The notes under the pieces: model-generated | Told to the model about the DNA's origin: nothing | Databases searched by the model: none | The model's input: the letters and a program-made list of their open reading frames with translations, nothing else | Program-made: the position numbers and the translations under genes | Shown: positions 41,365 to 49,904 of the stretch, one piece after another | Layout: the number at the start of each line of letters is the position of its first letter | Position numbering within the stretch: position 1 is the stretch's first letter | DNA from: Nostoc cf. commune SO-36 | GTDB taxonomy: Bacteria > Cyanobacteriota > Cyanobacteriia > Cyanobacteriales > Nostocaceae | Length of the DNA: 64,000 bases | Direction of reading: 5' to 3' | NCBI RefSeq assembly: GCF_023734775.1 | Contig: NZ_AP025732.1 | Location: forward strand, 5,206,501 to 5,270,500

Positions 41365-42600
41365 ATGGCAACTATTAACGACAACTACCTGAAGCTGAAA
41401 GCGGGTTATCTGTTTCCAGAAATTGCTCGGCGGGTGAATGTCTTTGCAGAAGCGAATCCTGATGCTAAAATCATTCGGCTGGGCATTGGCGATGTTACCG
41501 AACCTCTGCCAGAGGCTTGCCGTACAGCGATGATTAAAGCTGTGGAAGAAATGGGCGATCGCAATACCTTTAAAGGCTACGGGCCAGAGCAAGGCTATGC
41601 TTGGTTGCGGGAGAAAATTGCAACTCAAGATTTCCAAGCACGGGGAGCTGATATAGATGCATCCGAAATCTTTATCTCCGATGGTTCCAAGTGCGACACG
41701 GGCAACATTCTGGAAATCTTTGGACATGACAACATCATCGCCGTTACTGACCCCGTTTACCCTGTGTATGTAGACACTAACGTAATGGTGGGAAATACTG
41801 GAGATGCCAACGATAAAGGCGAGTTTGAGGGTTTAGTTTATCTACCAATTACGGCTGATAACAACTTCACCGCAGAGATTCCCTCAAAGAAAGTCGATTT
41901 AATTTATCTCTGCTTTCCCAATAACCCCACTGGCGCAACTGCTACTAAGGAATACCTCAAAGCATGGGTGGACTATGCCAAAGCTAATAACTCGATTATT
42001 TTCTTTGATGCAGCCTACGAAGCTTACATTACCGATCCGTCGCTTCCTCACTCAATTTATGAAATTGAAGGTGCAAGAGATGTTGCGATCGAATTTCGGT
42101 CTTTTTCCAAAAACGCAGGTTTTACAGGAACTCGTTGCGCCTTAACTGTAGTACCGAAGACACTCACAGCAAAAGCCGCCGATGGTTCCGATGTCGAACT
42201 ATGGAAACTTTGGAATCGTCGCCAGTCTACCAAATTCAACGGTGTTTCTTACATCGTCCAACGGGGAGCCGAAGCGGTTTACTCTGAAGAAGGACAGGCA
42301 CAAATCAAAGGATTGGTGAATTTCTATCTAGAAAACGCCAAAATTATCCGTGATAAACTCACAGCCGCCGGATTATCAGTTTATGGTGGCGTGAATGCAC
42401 CTTACGTTTGGGTGAAAACGCCTAATGGTTTATCCAGTTGGGAATTCTTTGATAAATTGTTGCAAACCGTGAACGTTGTGGGAACACCCGGTTCTGGCTT
42501 TGGTGCTGCGGGTGAAGGTTACTTCCGCATTTCAGCGTTTAACAGCCGGGAGAATGTCGAAGAGGCAATGAAGCGGATTGCAGAGAAGTTTAAAGTGTAA
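41365..42600 (+). CDS. dapL: LL-diaminopimelate aminotransferase
   Basis: A 411-residue PLP aminotransferase that converts tetrahydrodipicolinate to LL-diaminopimelate in one step, the lysine/peptidoglycan route of cyanobacteria and plants. Family motifs: [46 protein letters not shown] and the PLP-lysine segment [16 protein letters not shown]. The frame is open from 41206, overlapping the NDH-2 end, but the upstream 53 codons are repeat-derived; ATG 41365 ([20 protein letters not shown]) is the family start. No Shine-Dalgarno precedes it, and an upstream terminator abuts it. Confidence 0.95.
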   Translation: MATINDNYLKLKAGYLFPEIARRVNVFAEANPDAKIIRLGIGDVTEPLPEACRTAMIKAVEEMGDRNTFKGYGPEQGYAWLREKIATQDFQARGADIDASEIFISDGSKCDTGNILEIFGHDNIIAVTDPVYPVYVDTNVMVGNTGDANDKGEFEGLVYLPITADNNFTAEIPSKKVDLIYLCFPNNPTGATATKEYLKAWVDYAKANNSIIFFDAAYEAYITDPSLPHSIYEIEGARDVAIEFRSFSKNAGFTGTRCALTVVPKTLTAKAADGSDVELWKLWNRRQSTKFNGVSYIVQRGAEAVYSEEGQAQIKGLVNFYLENAKIIRDKLTAAGLSVYGGVNAPYVWVKTPNGLSSWEFFDKLLQTVNVVGTPGSGFGAAGEGYFRISAFNSRENVEEAMKRIAEKFKV

Positions 42601-42711
42601 GCGATCGCTTTTGTTAAACTCAATCTATTAGTCTAAAGGTTACGGTGGGCTATATTATCCACCGCAACCTAACAGATAATTATTTAAACTCAGATTACTC
42701 ATATTCTGGTT

Positions 42712-43350
42712 ATGACTGCTGCCATCCCTGTTTTCAAACCTGTTAGCCAGATGCAGTTAGCACCTGGTAGCACAGTGACAATTCCAGATGTTAGCTGGGA
42801 AGAATTTGAATCTATTTTACAAGAATTGGGAGAAAAAAGAACTACACGAATTGCCTACAGCCAGAGTGTTTTAGAAATTATGGCTCCTTTACCAGAACAT
42901 GAAATACCTAAAGATTTAATTTCTGATATTGTCAAAATATTGTTGAAGGCTAAAGATATCAGATACCAACCTTTTGGTTCTACTACCTTTAAACGGCAAG
43001 GTGTAGCAGGAGTTGAACCTGATGCTTGCTTTTATATTCAAAATTATCAACAAATGATTGGCCATCGTCGCTTGCAAGCTGATGATCCGCCGCCAGATTT
43101 AGCGATTGAGACTGATGTCACATCCAAAACTACTCTCGATGCTTATGAAGCCATTGGAGTCCCAGAATTATGGGTTTACGACAGTGGAAACCTTTCTATT
43201 TATTTGTTAAGAGATGGAAAATATATAAAATCTAATACCAGTCCTAATTTTAAGGATATAGCTATTACTCAGATTATCCCTGCTGCCGTAGAACGTAGTT
43301 GGCAAGTAGGAAGTTTTCAAGCTTTGGAAGAATTTGAAGCGATGATTTAG
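42712..43350 (+). CDS. Uma2-family (DUF820) protein
   Basis: A 212-residue member of the Uma2/DUF820 family, a restriction-endonuclease-like fold that is very abundant in cyanobacteria. Pattern: SWEEFESILQELGEKR, EIMAPLPEHE, VEPDACFYI (catalytic-type Asp), PPDLAIETDVTS (ExK-like region) and AIGVPELWVYDSG. Cutting activity and biological role are not established for most members. It stands alone 110 bp after dapL. A truncated relative lies at 26138. Confidence 0.85.
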   Translation: MTAAIPVFKPVSQMQLAPGSTVTIPDVSWEEFESILQELGEKRTTRIAYSQSVLEIMAPLPEHEIPKDLISDIVKILLKAKDIRYQPFGSTTFKRQGVAGVEPDACFYIQNYQQMIGHRRLQADDPPPDLAIETDVTSKTTLDAYEAIGVPELWVYDSGNLSIYLLRDGKYIKSNTSPNFKDIAITQIIPAAVERSWQVGSFQALEEFEAMI

Positions 43351-43548
43351 TAACTGCTACCGCATCACTGCTGTGGATACTAGTACCGCAAGGCGGAAGT
43401 CAAAAATCAAAAGTCAAAAGTCAAAACGAATACAGCATAAGCGTTTTGTTGATTTGGAATGGGTTGTTTATTTCCGCCGCGCTGTACTAATATCGTACAG
43501 TATACCCTTGACTTAACTTACCCACAATTTTGGCATCTGCGATCGCCT

Positions 43549-44910
43549 TCACGTTGTGCTAGAATCACTTTTTTCTTCTTCCCCATCATCAGGTAAATCA
43601 ATTTTTGGCTCAACTTTTGCTCGTCCATAATTAGCCAAAGTCACCCCTTCTTCTAAATCTACAGCAGAGTATTTACTCAACCCAATACGTTGTGCAGAGT
43701 AAATTCCTGAATGACCTGAAAATAAATAACTCACTATACAGCCAATACCAATAAATAGCCCCGATTCCAGACCAAATAATTCAATTCCCATTAAGGTAGA
43801 TGCCAATGGTGTATTTGCTGCACCCGCAAATACACCCACAAATCCCATTCCTGCTAAGAGTGGTGCAGGTAATGCTAAAAGTAGCGATAAAGCATTACCT
43901 AAAGTCGCACCAATAAAAAACAAAGGTGTCACTTCCCCACCTTTAAAACCTGCTCCTAAAGTTAAAGCAGTCATACCCAATTTGGCAGCAAAATCCCAAG
44001 GAGGTAGCTGAGTATAGAAAGAATCAACAATAGTAGGTATACCAAGCCCAATGTATTTAGTCGTACCACTCAACCCCACAATTGCTGCTATTATCGCACC
44101 GCCTATCAAAGGACGGATTGGAGGATAAAATATTTTTGCTTTAAAGAAGTGGCTAATTTGGTGAGTTAATTTAGCAAAGAATCTTGCGACAATTCCAAAA
44201 ATTGCACCTGCGATAATGGCAGAAATCAATCCCCAAATTGTGAGCGTCGGTATAGAGGGAGCGTGTCGATATGCTGTATGATGTAAACCCAATAGTAAGG
44301 TTACTTGATTTCCAACGATCGCAGCAATTAAAGAAGGAAAAAGAGCGTCGTAATGGATTTTACCAATCGTTAAAACTTCCAAACCAAATACAGTTCCAGC
44401 TAAGGGAGTACCGAAAACTGAAGCAAATCCTCCACTGATACCTGCTGTTAAGACAATTCGCCGATTAGCCCCTTGAAAATGCAATATTTTAGTTAGCTGG
44501 TCTGCCAAAGAAGCACCCATTTGTAATGCTGTACCTTCACGACCGGCTGAACCACCAAATAAATGCGTCAGGTCTGTTCCTAGTAAAACTAGAGGAGCCA
44601 TACGAAAGGGAATAACCTTTTTAGGGTTATGAATTTCTTCTAGTAAAAGGTTATTTCCAGCTTCTACAGTCCGACCAAATTGATGATAAATCCAACCACT
44701 TAAAAAGCCACCGAAGGGAAGCAAGGCGATAATCCAGCGATGTGATTCTCGCCAATCAGTTGCCCATTCTAATGATGCTAAAAGAGCCGCAGAAGCTGTT
44801 CCAGCAAAAATGCCAACCACAAAGGAAATGGGCAACCATTTAATTAGGTGGGGTAATGCAATAAACGGTTCAAATTTACGAAGTAAAATCCACAATACAT
44901 TGGCTAGCAT
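43549..44910 (-). CDS. CLC-F-type fluoride/proton antiporter
   Basis: A 453-residue CLC protein with ten or more membrane helices. The selectivity segments are of the fluoride-specific branch: FGGSAGREGTALQMG (GREGT at 123-127) and GAGFKGGEVTPLFFIGATLG (about 316-335) in place of the GSGIP/GGIFxP of chloride CLCs. The fluoride riboswitch upstream supports the assignment independently. Function: export of F- from the cytosol in exchange for H+. The translation start ATG 44910 has AAGGAG seven bases upstream. The C-terminal tail is acidic. Confidence in fluoride rather than chloride is high because of the aptamer. Confidence 0.9.
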   Translation of the reverse strand: MLANVLWILLRKFEPFIALPHLIKWLPISFVVGIFAGTASAALLASLEWATDWRESHRWIIALLPFGGFLSGWIYHQFGRTVEAGNNLLLEEIHNPKKVIPFRMAPLVLLGTDLTHLFGGSAGREGTALQMGASLADQLTKILHFQGANRRIVLTAGISGGFASVFGTPLAGTVFGLEVLTIGKIHYDALFPSLIAAIVGNQVTLLLGLHHTAYRHAPSIPTLTIWGLISAIIAGAIFGIVARFFAKLTHQISHFFKAKIFYPPIRPLIGGAIIAAIVGLSGTTKYIGLGIPTIVDSFYTQLPPWDFAAKLGMTALTLGAGFKGGEVTPLFFIGATLGNALSLLLALPAPLLAGMGFVGVFAGAANTPLASTLMGIELFGLESGLFIGIGCIVSYLFSGHSGIYSAQRIGLSKYSAVDLEEGVTLANYGRAKVEPKIDLPDDGEEEKSDSSTT

Positions 44911-45011
44911 TCCATGACTCCTTGAGGTGCGATTTGTAGACAGATACTTTCTACAGGTGAGTCAGGTAATGCATTTAGCCAAGCCCTACTCTCCCGCAGT
45001 CAGCGAAGAAA

Positions 45012-45080
45012 GTAGGAGCCATCAGCCTTACAGTGATAAATTTTAGGACTGAAAAGGCGGTTTCGGCGAGCTCCATCGCC
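45012..45080 (-). promoter_or_regulatory. fluoride riboswitch (crcB motif)
   Basis: On the minus strand the leader begins GGCGATGGAGCTCGCC, continues GAAACCGCC, and ends GGCTGATGGCTCCTAC: the conserved 5' hairpin, the A-rich joint and the 3' CUGAUGGCUCCUAC pseudoknot strand of the fluoride aptamer. About 100 nt downstream is the CLC-F start. CTACTTTC (45008-45015), overlapping the aptamer's 3' end, can pair with GAGAGTAG (44986-44993), a likely switch helix. No U run follows it, so control may act on translation. Confidence 0.93.
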
Positions 45081-45422
45081 ATTGATTTGATTTAAATCAA
45101 GGATACCATTTTTGCTTTTCAATATTTGTTTCTTTGAGAAACTAACAATAATACAACTGCCAACGCAAACAAGCTCTCAGCGATAAATGTCGCCTCTGCT
45201 CCCAGTGTTTGCCATAATCTACCAGCTAGCAAACTGGTATTTGCCTGGATAAAGAATTTACTCCTACAGATAGATGTATTTTTGGTATCTATAAATATAA
45301 ATCTAACTTTGTGGCACTGGGTAAACTAGCGATCGTCCTTTTTAAAATCTTTATAGCCGTTTCTGCCGCCTTTTGCAGTGCCCCTTCTTGAGGACAATAA
45401 AATTAAACTGTACTTATCAGAA

Positions 45423-45607
45423 GTACAACGTTAGTCATCAACATTACAATGTTTCTTCTTAAGATTACAACGCTGGTCATCAACCTTACAGTGTTTCTTC
45501 TTAACATTACAAGGCTGGTCATCAACATTACAATGTTTCTCCTTAACATTACAACGTTGGTCATTAACATTACAATGTTTCTCCTTAAGATTACAACATT
45601 AATAAGA
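45423..45607. repeat. tandem repeat, 42-bp unit made of two 21-bp halves
   Basis: Four units start at 45440, 45482, 45524 and 45566 with a partial unit before them. Each is AACATTACAATGTTTCT followed by CCTTAACATTACAACGTTGG-like sequence; both halves share the word ATTACAA. Because 42 and 21 are multiples of three, long frames with a 7-residue period are open on both strands (45403-45633 minus, 45449-45661 plus). Neither has a ribosome site, so coding is doubtful. Confidence 0.85.
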
Positions 45608-45749
45608 AATGTTGTAATTTTAGTTACCAGCATTACAACTTATGACTGGACGGCAATTTGAAAAGGAGGATCGTAAAAACCTGCGATCGCACCTACTCAA
45701 CCACTCTAAAATTAGATTACCTCACCAAACAACAACCTCAAGATGATCA

Positions 45750-45899
45750 GAGAATTTCAGTCACCATTTTTTGATACACAGTAATGGTCGTCGAACTGTT
45801 GTTGCAGTTCATTCTGGTGAAATAATTGGTTCTGGTTTGTTAGCACAGATACTCCGTGACTGTCAAATCAGCCGTGATGAATTCCGGGAACTATTGTAA
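45750..45899 (+). pseudogene. HicA-like toxin remnant
   Basis: Forty-nine codons match the HicA/YcfA mRNA interferase C-terminus: FSHHFLIHSNGRRTVVAVHSG, then GLLAQILRDCQISRDEFRELL and TAA. The first 25-30 residues and a start codon are absent; a TGA stands just upstream in frame. The catalytic-type His of the SHH motif is kept. No HicB gene follows. It is a decayed toxin gene. Confidence 0.65.
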
Positions 45900-46068
45900 A
45901 AATTGGTAAAACTTACCCTTCTGGTGTCATTGATTCTTTTATATATATAGTCTGAGATTATTTGATTTTTTCTTTCACCAGAGCTACTACAATTACTATT
46001 GATGCTAGATAATGGGAAAGCTTTGACATTTTCTTGCCATTCTAGCCCGGAAACAATAACTAAGACTT

Positions 46069-47856
46069 ATGCGAACTCACTATTGCGGCGAACTCCGAAA
46101 AGAACATATTGGAGAAACTGTTACCTTTTACGGATGGGTAGACCGTCGCCGCGATCACGGTGGTGTGATATTTTTAGATTTACGCGATCGCTCTGGAATT
46201 GTCCAAATCGTCAGCGATCCACAACGCACCCCCGATTCCTACGAATATGCGAACGCCCTACGAAATGAATATGTTGTCGAAATCACTGGTAGGGTAACAC
46301 AACGCCCCGAAGAATCTCTGAATACCCGCATCCCAACAGGCGAGGTAGAAATCTACGCCGATAAAATAAAACTCCTCAATGCTGTTCGCAAGCAGTTACC
46401 TTTCCAAGTTTCCGTAGCTGACACCGAAACAGTGCGGGAAGATTTGCGGCTGAAATATCGTTATTTAGATTTGCGACGCGAACGCATGGCGCAAAATTTG
46501 CAATTGCGTCATCAAATTGTCAAAGCCATGCGTCGTTATCTAGAAGATTTGGAAGGTTTTATCGAAGTCGAAACCCCAATACTTACCCGTTCTACCCCAG
46601 AAGGGGCGCGGGATTATGTTTTACCCAGTCGCGTCAATCCTGGTGACTGGTATGCTTTGCCGCAATCACCCCAGCTATTTAAACAATTGCTGATGGTATC
46701 CGGTTTGGATAGATATTATCAGATTGCGCGTTGCTTTCGTGACGAAGACTTACGCGCCGACAGACAACCAGAATTCACTCAGTTGGACATGGAAATGAGC
46801 TTCATGTCTCAAGAAGAAATTATCGAACTAAACGAGAATTTAGTTTGTCATATCTTCAAGACGGTTAAAGGTATTGAGTTACAGCGCCCTTTCCCTCGTC
46901 TCACTTACGCTGAAGGGATGGAACGTTACGGAAGTGATAAACCAGATACCCGCTATGGTTTGGAATTAGTTGATGTCTCAGATATTGTCAAAGACTCTGG
47001 TTTCAAAGTCTTTCGAGACACTGTTACCAATGGTGGTATCGTCAAAATCCTACCCATTCCCAACGGTAACGATGTAATTTCTAATGTCCGCATTAAACCA
47101 GGTGGTGATTTATTTAAAGAAGCCAGCGAAGCCGGTGCTAAAGGTTTAGCTTATATCCGCGTCAGAGATGATGGCGAAATTGACACCATTGGCGCGATTA
47201 AAGACAACTTAAGCGAAGAACAAAAACAAGAAATTTTACGCCGTACAGGTGCTAAAGCTGGACATTTGCTGTTGTTTGGTGCAGGGGAAGCTGCTACAGT
47301 TAATAAAACATTAGATAGATTACGGCAAGCGATCGCTAAAGAATTTAACTTAATTGATTCAGAAAAAATCAACTTGCTCTGGATTACAGATTTCCCCATG
47401 TTCGAGTGGAATGCTGACGAAAAACGCCTAGAAGCACTGCACCACCCCTTTACAGCACCACATCCTGATGATTTGAGCGATTTAAAGACTGCACGCGCTC
47501 AAGCTTACGACTTGGTACTCAACGGCGTAGAAGTTGGCGGCGGAAGTCTGCGGATTTATCAGCGAGAAATTCAACAACAAGTGTTTGAAGCCATTGGTTT
47601 ATCTCCTGAAGAAGCACAAAGCAAATTTGGCTTTCTCTTAGAAGCATTTGAGTATGGTACACCACCGCACGGTGGCATTGCCTACGGTTTAGATCGTTTG
47701 GTAATGTTGCTAGCTGGAGAAGAATCTATTCGAGATGTCATTGCTTTTCCAAAGACACAACAAGCACGTTGTTTGTTAACAGATGCGCCTTCAAGTGTAG
47801 ATGCTAAACAGTTGAAAGAATTGCACGTTGCTTCGACTTATAAACCAAAATCTTAG
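46069..47856 (+). CDS. aspS: aspartyl-tRNA synthetase
   Basis: A 595-residue class II aminoacyl-tRNA synthetase. OB-fold anticodon domain at the N-terminus ([22 protein letters not shown]), class II motif 2 ([22 protein letters not shown]), the bacterial GAD insertion in the middle and motif 3 ([15 protein letters not shown]). Length matches bacterial AspRS. Whether it is discriminating or also charges tRNA-Asn cannot be told. Its TAG stop lies within the first bases of an inverted-repeat element. Confidence 0.97.
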   Translation: MRTHYCGELRKEHIGETVTFYGWVDRRRDHGGVIFLDLRDRSGIVQIVSDPQRTPDSYEYANALRNEYVVEITGRVTQRPEESLNTRIPTGEVEIYADKIKLLNAVRKQLPFQVSVADTETVREDLRLKYRYLDLRRERMAQNLQLRHQIVKAMRRYLEDLEGFIEVETPILTRSTPEGARDYVLPSRVNPGDWYALPQSPQLFKQLLMVSGLDRYYQIARCFRDEDLRADRQPEFTQLDMEMSFMSQEEIIELNENLVCHIFKTVKGIELQRPFPRLTYAEGMERYGSDKPDTRYGLELVDVSDIVKDSGFKVFRDTVTNGGIVKILPIPNGNDVISNVRIKPGGDLFKEASEAGAKGLAYIRVRDDGEIDTIGAIKDNLSEEQKQEILRRTGAKAGHLLLFGAGEAATVNKTLDRLRQAIAKEFNLIDSEKINLLWITDFPMFEWNADEKRLEALHHPFTAPHPDDLSDLKTARAQAYDLVLNGVEVGGGSLRIYQREIQQQVFEAIGLSPEEAQSKFGFLLEAFEYGTPPHGGIAYGLDRLVMLLAGEESIRDVIAFPKTQQARCLLTDAPSSVDAKQLKELHVASTYKPKS

Positions 47857-47969
47857 TTATAGCGTTTCCCGGCCTAGTAAGATACACTCGTAGGGGCACG
47901 GCACTGCCGTGCCCCTACACCTTGCTATATAATGTTGTACTTCATCTGAATGGGAACCGCTATAACTAA
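47853..47969. mobile_element. MITE-like inverted-repeat element at the aspS stop
   Basis: TTAGTTATAGCGTTTCCC (47853-47870) is answered by GGGAACCGCTATAACTAA (47952-47969), one mismatch in 18. Inside at 47890-47918 is the dispersed palindrome GTAGGGGCACGGCA...TGCCGTGCCCCTAC. The left end contains the TAG stop of aspS (47854-47856). No transposase is encoded. Confidence 0.65.
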
Positions 47970-48203
47970 TAAATTGTCTAAGTAAGGTGGGCATTGCCCA
48001 CCCATTACTTGCAATCATACATCGATTCTCTTCGACAACGCTGGGTTGATTTGTACAACAGTCTCAAAAATAAAAAATAAGTTCAATTATCAAAGCTTGC
48101 TTTTCTCGTTAAAAAAACACGAACATATTTTTTAATTTCACCTTCTATTTCACTTAACCAAGTAGTATTAGGTGTAAACTGCATTGAATTGAGAGGATAC
48201 TCA

Positions 48204-48647
48204 ATGGAAGTTTTCTTAGCTAATATTAATCATCTTGAAAGTATTTCAGTACTATTTAATCGGTATCGTATTTTTTACAATCAAGCATCAAACCTTGAAG
48301 CTACCAAAGAGTTTCTTAAAGAACGTTTCAATAATAAAGAATCAGTAGTATTTGCAGCTAATGACAATGGAGAATTAGTCGGATTTACTCAGCTTTATCC
48401 CAGTTTCTCTTCAGTGTCGATGAAACGAGTATGGATATTGAACGATTTGTATGTAGAAGAGTCACATCGCCGCAGGGGAATTGCAAAATTATTGATGAGT
48501 GTTGCAGAAGAATACGCCAAAGAAAGTGGAGCCGTTAGAGTAATTTTAGCAACTCAAATTTCTAACATAACTGCACAAAAACTCTATGAAGCGCGAGGTT
48601 ACGTTCAGGATGAGGAGTTTTACCATTATGCTTTGCGGTTGCAATAA
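48204..48647 (+). CDS. GNAT family N-acetyltransferase
   Basis: A 147-residue GNAT protein. Acetyl-CoA loop VEESHRRRGIAKLLMSVAEEYA (about residues 88-109) and the closing ISNITAQKLYEARGYVQDEEFYHYALRL. The WILNDLYV strand before the loop is typical of single-domain acetyltransferases acting on small amines. ATG 48204 with GAGAGGA seven to thirteen bases upstream is chosen over TTG 48189. Substrate unknown; monocistronic. Confidence 0.85.
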   Translation: MEVFLANINHLESISVLFNRYRIFYNQASNLEATKEFLKERFNNKESVVFAANDNGELVGFTQLYPSFSSVSMKRVWILNDLYVEESHRRRGIAKLLMSVAEEYAKESGAVRVILATQISNITAQKLYEARGYVQDEEFYHYALRLQ

Positions 48648-48757
48648 TGACATAGTAGCAACTACGACGACAACAGTAAGTGTAGAAAATCTACTGGTAG
48701 GATGAAGGGGATTGCTGCTGCCACAATAGAATTAAGCTCCTACCCTCAGAATTCCTT

Positions 48758-49528
48758 ATGAGTGAATCTATCATCTTGACAGACACTGGCTTATTACCAG
48801 AAGATGTGTTACCAGATGTTAGTCATCTGGTGACAGAGGACGATGAACCCTTGGATAATCTGCCATCTGAAAAACAACAACGGCTGCTGACAGAAACACT
48901 TTACAGTTCTTGGAACGGGCTTAGTAATACCCAAGGGTTTCTCGTGGCTGCCAATGTGGGGTTGTTTCCCAGTAACAAACAACCGCCGATTGTGCCTGAT
49001 GTATTTTTGAGCCTGGATGTACAAGTAGCTGATAACTGGTGGGAAAGACGGCATCGCTCTTATTTCTTCTGGGATTTTGGTAAACCGCCAGAGGTGGTGA
49101 TTGAAATTGTTTCAAATCAAGAAGGCAATGAAACAGGACGAAAAATCTTAGAGTATGCCAGGATGCGGGTAATGTACTACATTATCTTTGATCCAACTCG
49201 ACAACTTGGTGGTGAAGTTCTACAGATGTACGAGTTGCGTGGGCGGCAATATATATCCATGAGTGAGCAATGGCTGACTGAAGTTGAGCTAGGTTTATGT
49301 TTGTGGGAAGGTGCGTATGAAGGGAAGCAGGATGTTTGGCTGAGGTGGTGTGACGCGACAGGGAATATAATTCCTACTGGTGCAGAACGAGCCGAACAAG
49401 AACGCTTACGAGCCGAACAAGAACGTTTACGAGCAGAACTTGAGCGAGAAGCTAAAGAAACTGCTCTGCAACGAGCTGAACACTTGGCGGCACAGTTACG
49501 AGCCTTGGGTATTGAGCCAGAAGTGTGA
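48758..49528 (+). CDS. Uma2-family protein with C-terminal coiled coil
   Basis: A 256-residue protein with a Uma2/DUF820 nuclease-like fold (QPPIVPDVFLSLDV; PEVVIEIVSNQEG, the PD-ExK-like acidic residues; YARMRVMYYIIFDP) followed by a 45-residue coiled coil of near-identical heptads (RAEQERLRAEQERLRAELE). The longer type with a coiled tail is common in cyanobacteria; activity is unproven. It has no operon partner. The gene at 42712 is the shorter type. Confidence 0.85.
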   Translation: MSESIILTDTGLLPEDVLPDVSHLVTEDDEPLDNLPSEKQQRLLTETLYSSWNGLSNTQGFLVAANVGLFPSNKQPPIVPDVFLSLDVQVADNWWERRHRSYFFWDFGKPPEVVIEIVSNQEGNETGRKILEYARMRVMYYIIFDPTRQLGGEVLQMYELRGRQYISMSEQWLTEVELGLCLWEGAYEGKQDVWLRWCDATGNIIPTGAERAEQERLRAEQERLRAELEREAKETALQRAEHLAAQLRALGIEPEV

Positions 49529-49584
49529 GTTCAATTAATTGAAAAACGCTGTCAGAGCCAAATGCCAGGAAACCTCCTCAAAAC

Positions 49585-49608
49585 AAAAAAAACCCGCCGT
49601 AGCGGGTT
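49585..49608 (-). terminator. intrinsic terminator of the pirA-like gene
   Basis: On the minus strand AACCCGC-TACG-GCGGGTT is followed by a run of eight T residues. It lies 33 bp past the stop of the small gene at 49642 and also stands after the Uma2 gene in the opposite direction. Confidence 0.85.
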
Positions 49609-49641
49609 AAACAACAAAACTATGAACAATGAAAACTTGAT

Positions 49642-49797
49642 TTAGCTGGAATATCTCATCTCAGCTTCTAGCTGACGAATCAGCTCTTCGTCGCCTTTTG
49701 CTCTGGCTATTTGCAAGCGATGCTCTAGGCTTTTTTGAATATTTGCTCTGTGAGCTTCTCGTGCTTTGCTCACACTTTGTAGTCTATTTTGACTCAT
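49642..49797 (-). CDS. pirA: 51-residue protein resembling PirA (PII-interacting regulator of arginine synthesis)
   Basis: ATG 49797 to TAA 49642 encodes MSQNRLQSVSKAREAHRANI and then a highly charged helical stretch with ARAKGDEELIRQLEAEMRY at the end. Length (51 residues) and this helical basic/acidic pattern agree with my memory of cyanobacterial PirA (Synechocystis Ssr0692), which binds the PII protein and so influences arginine synthesis via N-acetylglutamate kinase. Independent support: an AGGTAA-type ribosome site, a clean intrinsic terminator behind it, and a perfect NtcA-type palindrome 59 bp ahead. Name is by pattern recall, not alignment. Confidence 0.65.
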   Translation of the reverse strand: MSQNRLQSVSKAREAHRANIQKSLEHRLQIARAKGDEELIRQLEAEMRYSS

Positions 49798-49855
49798 AGT
49801 GATTACCTGCTTTAATTATTCGTTTTATCTTGTATCCCTAACATAACATATATTT

Positions 49856-49871
49856 TGTAGCTGTTGCTACA
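49856..49871. promoter_or_regulatory. NtcA-type binding site, TGTA-N8-TACA
   Basis: TGTAGCTGTTGCTACA matches the NtcA consensus GTA-N8-TAC with the extended T/A ends. It lies 59 bp upstream of the pirA-like ATG (minus) and 34 bp upstream of the DUF62 ATG (plus). On the minus strand a weak -10-like TACAAG begins 22 bases after the site, the spacing of a class II NtcA promoter. Whether NtcA activates or represses here is not shown. Confidence 0.7.
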
Positions 49872-49904
49872 GAAAAATTATTTTTTATATAAATTGGTCA
49901 AAAT

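Larger units (their letters stand above)
45081..46068. other. roughly 1-kb gene-poor region
   Basis: Between the fluoride riboswitch and aspS. It holds the 42-bp tandem array (45423-45607) and the HicA remnant (45750-45899). The promoter of the riboswitch transcript should lie just right of 45080; TTTGATTTAAATCAA (45086-45100) is a small palindrome there. The remainder has no supported feature. Confidence 0.5.

Noticed and set aside
45423..45607. CRISPR array
   Set aside because: The repeats are contiguous without unique spacers, and no cas genes are present in the window.
45403..45661. Two overlapping heptad-repeat proteins on opposite strands
   Set aside because: They arise from a repeat unit divisible by three; neither has a ribosome site or a known family.
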